From Planctomycetota bacterium (lineage in GTDB: Bacteria; Planctomycetota; Planctomycetia; Pirellulales; Thermoguttaceae): a stretch of 15,812 bases of DNA. The DNA lies in NCBI GenBank assembly GCA_021784975.1, contig JAJYGU010000013.1, forward strand, positions 1 to 15,812. The letters run 5' to 3'. Made by a program: the position numbers and the translations under genes. This document shows, in pieces, positions 13,900 to 15,812 of the stretch. The notes below the pieces were generated by a model, which ran no database searches, was not told the origin of the DNA, and worked only from the letters and a program-made list of their open reading frames with translations. Positions within the stretch are counted from its first letter, which is position 1, and every line of letters begins with the position of its first letter.

Positions 13900-14349
13900 A
13901 TGCAATTCTTTCTAGCCGGAATCATGCAGGGTTCCCACACCGAAGCGACGCTCCACGATCAAGACTACCGGCAACGGATTGCCCGGCTGATCGCGCGGAG
14001 TTTTCCACAGGCCGTCGTGTACGATCCGCGGGCGAACCACGCCGAGTCCTTGGGATACGACGATCTGTTGGGAAAACGGGTCTTCTTCCAACACAACCGC
14101 ATGTGCCGCGAGATCGACGTGCTGCTGGCCTTCGTGCCCGCGGCCTCGATGGGCACGGCCATTGAGATGTGGGAGGCGTATCAGAACGGCGCGGCGGTGA
14201 TTACCATCAGTCCTCTGCGGCACAACTGGGCCGTCAAGTACCTCAGTCACGCGCTCTATGCGGATCTGGAGGCGTTTGAGGCGGCGATTGAACGGGGCGA
14301 AGTGGCCCAGAAGATTGAGGAGGTGCGCGGCCATGCTCCGCCTTCTTGA
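13900..14349 (+). CDS. Nucleoside 2-deoxyribosyltransferase-like protein
   Basis: This 149-aa soluble protein opens MQFFLAGIMQGS, like the first strand and substrate loop of nucleoside 2-deoxyribosyltransferases. It later has VVYDPRANHAES, a CREIDVLLAFVP strand and SMGTAIEMWEAYQNGA. The last matches the GTxxExxxAxxxG motif that supplies the catalytic glutamate (E in GTAIEMW). The family cleaves or transfers the sugar of nucleosides or nucleotides. The divergent FFxHNRMCREID segment argues against assigning a precise substrate. The start has no ribosome-binding site. The gene overlaps rlmN by 17 nt and supplies its ribosome-binding site, so the two are almost surely cotranscribed. Confidence 0.65.
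   Translation: MQFFLAGIMQGSHTEATLHDQDYRQRIARLIARSFPQAVVYDPRANHAESLGYDDLLGKRVFFQHNRMCREIDVLLAFVPAASMGTAIEMWEAYQNGAAVITISPLRHNWAVKYLSHALYADLEAFEAAIERGEVAQKIEEVRGHAPPS
14317..14324 (+). promoter_or_regulatory. Ribosome-binding site of rlmN
   Basis: GAGGAGGT lies 8 nt before the ATG at 14333, inside the coding sequence of the upstream gene. It is the strongest ribosome-binding site in the window and rules out the in-frame ATG at 14258, which would add 25 arginine-rich residues. Confidence 0.85.
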
Positions 14350-15364
14350 ACAATCGCCGGAGGGCTTTCGCGACTGGTTGACTGATCGCGGCCTGCCGGG
14401 CTATCGTGCCGCACAGGTGCGGAAGTGGCTATTCCAGAAGCGCGCCGCGGCGTTCGACGAGATGACCGACCTGCCGCTGGAACTCCGCAAACAGCTCGCC
14501 GCCGAGTTCGCGATCTGGACGACTTACATTGTCGAGCGTCGCCGGGCTGGCGATGGGACGGAAAAGCTTCTCTTGGAGCTGCATGACGCCGAGCGGATCG
14601 AATGTGTGCTGTTGCGCGACGACAAGCAGCACTGCACGGTCTGCCTCAGCTCGCAAGTCGGTTGCGCCATGGGATGCGCGTTCTGTGCCACTGGACTGGA
14701 TGGTGTGAGACGCAATCTGTCGAGCGGTGAAATTCTGGAGCAGATGCTGCACCTCCAACGCTTACTGGCCGAAGATGAACGGCTCAGCCACGTAGTGGTG
14801 ATGGGCATGGGCGAGCCGCTGTTGAATCTCGACGCGGTGCTGCCCGCGCTGGCCATGGCCGCCGATCGCGACGGGCTGGGCATCGGCGCGCGACGGATCA
14901 CGATTTCCACCGTGGGCATTCCGGCCGGCATCCATCGGCTGGCGGAGGAGAACTGCCAGTACCATTTGGCGGTTTCGCTGCACGCCGCCACCGATGCCTT
15001 GCGGAACGAGCTGGTCCCGGCCAATCGCGGTTTCGGGGTGGCTGCGGTTCTGGAGGCTGCCGACGAGTATTTCGCCCTTACCAAGCGGCGGGTGACCTTC
15101 GAGTACGTCCTGCTGGCCGGGGTGAACGATCAAGCGGACCATGCGCGGCAGTTGATCGCCTTGCTCCGCGGCCGGCCGGCCCTGGTGAATGTGATACCCT
15201 ACAATCCGGTGCCGGGGCTGCCTTACCGCACACCCACGCCCACCGCCACCGCGAAGTTTGTGGAAATCCTGACCCAGAGCGGGCTGAACGTGAACATTCG
15301 CTTTCGCAAGGGCGATCGGATCCGGGCCGCCTGCGGCCAACTGCGGCGGTTGAAAAGGCACTAG
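14333..15364 (+). CDS. rlmN: 23S rRNA (adenine(2503)-C(2))-methyltransferase / tRNA m2A37 methyltransferase
   Basis: The 343-aa radical-SAM enzyme methylates C2 of A2503 in 23S rRNA and, in studied bacteria, A37 of some tRNAs. The iron-sulfur motif CxxxCxxC is seen as GCAMGCAFCATG at about residues 114-125. The conserved upstream cysteine is in CTVCLSSQVGC, and the resolving/methyl-carrying cysteine is in RIRAACGQL near the C-terminus. Other signatures include VVMGMGEPLLN, ITISTVG, LAVSLHAA, FEYVLLAGVND and VNVIPYNPV. Length and motif order are normal, so it should be active. It follows the deoxyribosyltransferase-like gene with a 17-nt overlap. Its TAG stop shares the palindrome CTAG with the stop of the convergent methyltransferase gene. 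Confidence 0.96.
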   Translation: MLRLLEQSPEGFRDWLTDRGLPGYRAAQVRKWLFQKRAAAFDEMTDLPLELRKQLAAEFAIWTTYIVERRRAGDGTEKLLLELHDAERIECVLLRDDKQHCTVCLSSQVGCAMGCAFCATGLDGVRRNLSSGEILEQMLHLQRLLAEDERLSHVVVMGMGEPLLNLDAVLPALAMAADRDGLGIGARRITISTVGIPAGIHRLAEENCQYHLAVSLHAATDALRNELVPANRGFGVAAVLEAADEYFALTKRRVTFEYVLLAGVNDQADHARQLIALLRGRPALVNVIPYNPVPGLPYRTPTPTATAKFVEILTQSGLNVNIRFRKGDRIRAACGQLRRLKRH

Positions 15365-15812
15365 GCGTTCTGCAGTGAAGCCACCACTGCACGGATGAAC
15401 TCCGGGGTGGTCCCGCAGCAGCCGCCGATGAAGCCGGCCCCGGCCTCGACCAACTGCGGAACGTAGGCGGCGAACTCCTCGGGCGTCTGTCGATAGACCG
15501 TCCGGCCGTCGACGATTTCCGGCAAGCCGGCGTTGGCCTTGACCCAGACGGGCCGATCGGTCGACGCCCGCAGCCGGCGGCAAATCTCCACCATGCCGGC
15601 GATGCCCCGGCCGCAATTCGAGCCGATCACGTCGGCCCCCGCCGCGGTCAATTGCTCGGCGGCCTGCTCGGGGCTGACGCCCATCCTGGTGCGGTCCTTC
15701 TTGGCCCCCGAATCGAAAGTCATGCAGGCCGCCACCGGCAGGCCGGTCTCGCGGGCGGCGGCCACCGCCAGCTTGGCCTCCTCCAGGTCCGACATCGTTT
15801 CCACCGCAATAC
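15361..15812 (-). CDS. Homocysteine S-methyltransferase family protein (partial)
   Basis: The N-terminal part lies beyond the right edge of the window; about 150 C-terminal residues are visible and the frame is open to the last base. The family transfers a methyl group to homocysteine to make methionine using a zinc site. Visible signatures are ETMSDLEEAKLAV, MTFDSG, VIGSNCGRG with the first zinc cysteine, WVKANAGLPE, and FIGGCCGTTPEFIRA with the paired zinc cysteines. All three ligands are present, so this half is intact. It ends soon after the GGCCGTTP motif with no cobalamin domain, pointing to a stand-alone MmuM/BHMT-like enzyme or a MetH N-terminal-domain homologue, not full-length MetH. 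Convergent with rlmN. Confidence 0.9.
   Translation of the reverse strand, partial: IAVETMSDLEEAKLAVAAARETGLPVAACMTFDSGAKKDRTRMGVSPEQAAEQLTAAGADVIGSNCGRGIAGMVEICRRLRASTDRPVWVKANAGLPEIVDGRTVYRQTPEEFAAYVPQLVEAGAGFIGGCCGTTPEFIRAVVASLQNA

Noticed and set aside
14258..14332. N-terminal extension of rlmN from an upstream ATG
   Set aside because: The added residues are Arg-rich out-of-frame translation of the upstream gene, and GAGGAGGT precedes the ATG at 14333.

Overview
The window is about 15.8 kb of high-GC, gene-dense bacterial chromosome. The gene content points to a planctomycete, probably of the Pirellula/Rhodopirellula lineage. The pointers are a MoxR-DUF58-BatA-like-VWA cluster beside an exported DUF4159 protein, a GAF domain fused to an HlyD-type adaptor, and a small Lys/Ala-rich protein whose conserved C-terminal half I associate with planctomycetes. 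That assignment rests on remembered family resemblance, not on a search. No rRNA, tRNA, CRISPR array, intact insertion sequence or phage gene was seen.

Layout. (1) 1-83: a nested perfect inverted repeat, probably one copy of a dispersed element. (2) 84-3043, minus strand: two membrane-fusion (HlyD-type) adaptors, one carrying cytoplasmic GAF-like domains. Their transporter or protease partner is not in the window and may lie past the left edge. (3) 3171-10882, minus strand: MoxR ATPase, then DUF58 protein, BatA-like protein and VWA/GATase-like protein in transcription order. (4) 8740-9795: a toxin-antitoxin block sits between the MoxR and DUF58 genes. It has a PIN-domain toxin, a small partner overlapping it by 8 nt, a second antitoxin-like gene, and a short ORF resembling the C-terminal end of a MazF/PemK toxin. 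(5) 10948-13359, plus strand: an exported protein with alpha/alpha-barrel repeats and two tandem DUF4159-type units, divergent from MoxR. (6) 13362-13661, minus strand: the small Lys/Ala-rich protein, convergent with (5) and separated by 2 bp. (7) 13900-15364, plus strand: a nucleoside 2-deoxyribosyltransferase-like gene overlapping rlmN. (8) 15361-15812, minus strand: the C-terminal part of a homocysteine S-methyltransferase, whose stop codon shares a CTAG palindrome with that of rlmN.

How the parts may work together. MoxR ATPases commonly act with VWA proteins as chaperone-like machines. The three MoxR partners here carry a soluble VWA (DUF58) and two membrane-anchored VWA-like proteins, one with an apparently dead metal site. 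The divergent DUF4159 protein is a plausible exported partner or client. The adaptor pair looks like a separate export or envelope unit with an unusual cytoplasmic sensory input. The most informative anomalies are the toxin-antitoxin block inside the MoxR operon, the GAF-adaptor fusion, the active/inactive VWA pair and the internal duplication in the DUF4159 protein.
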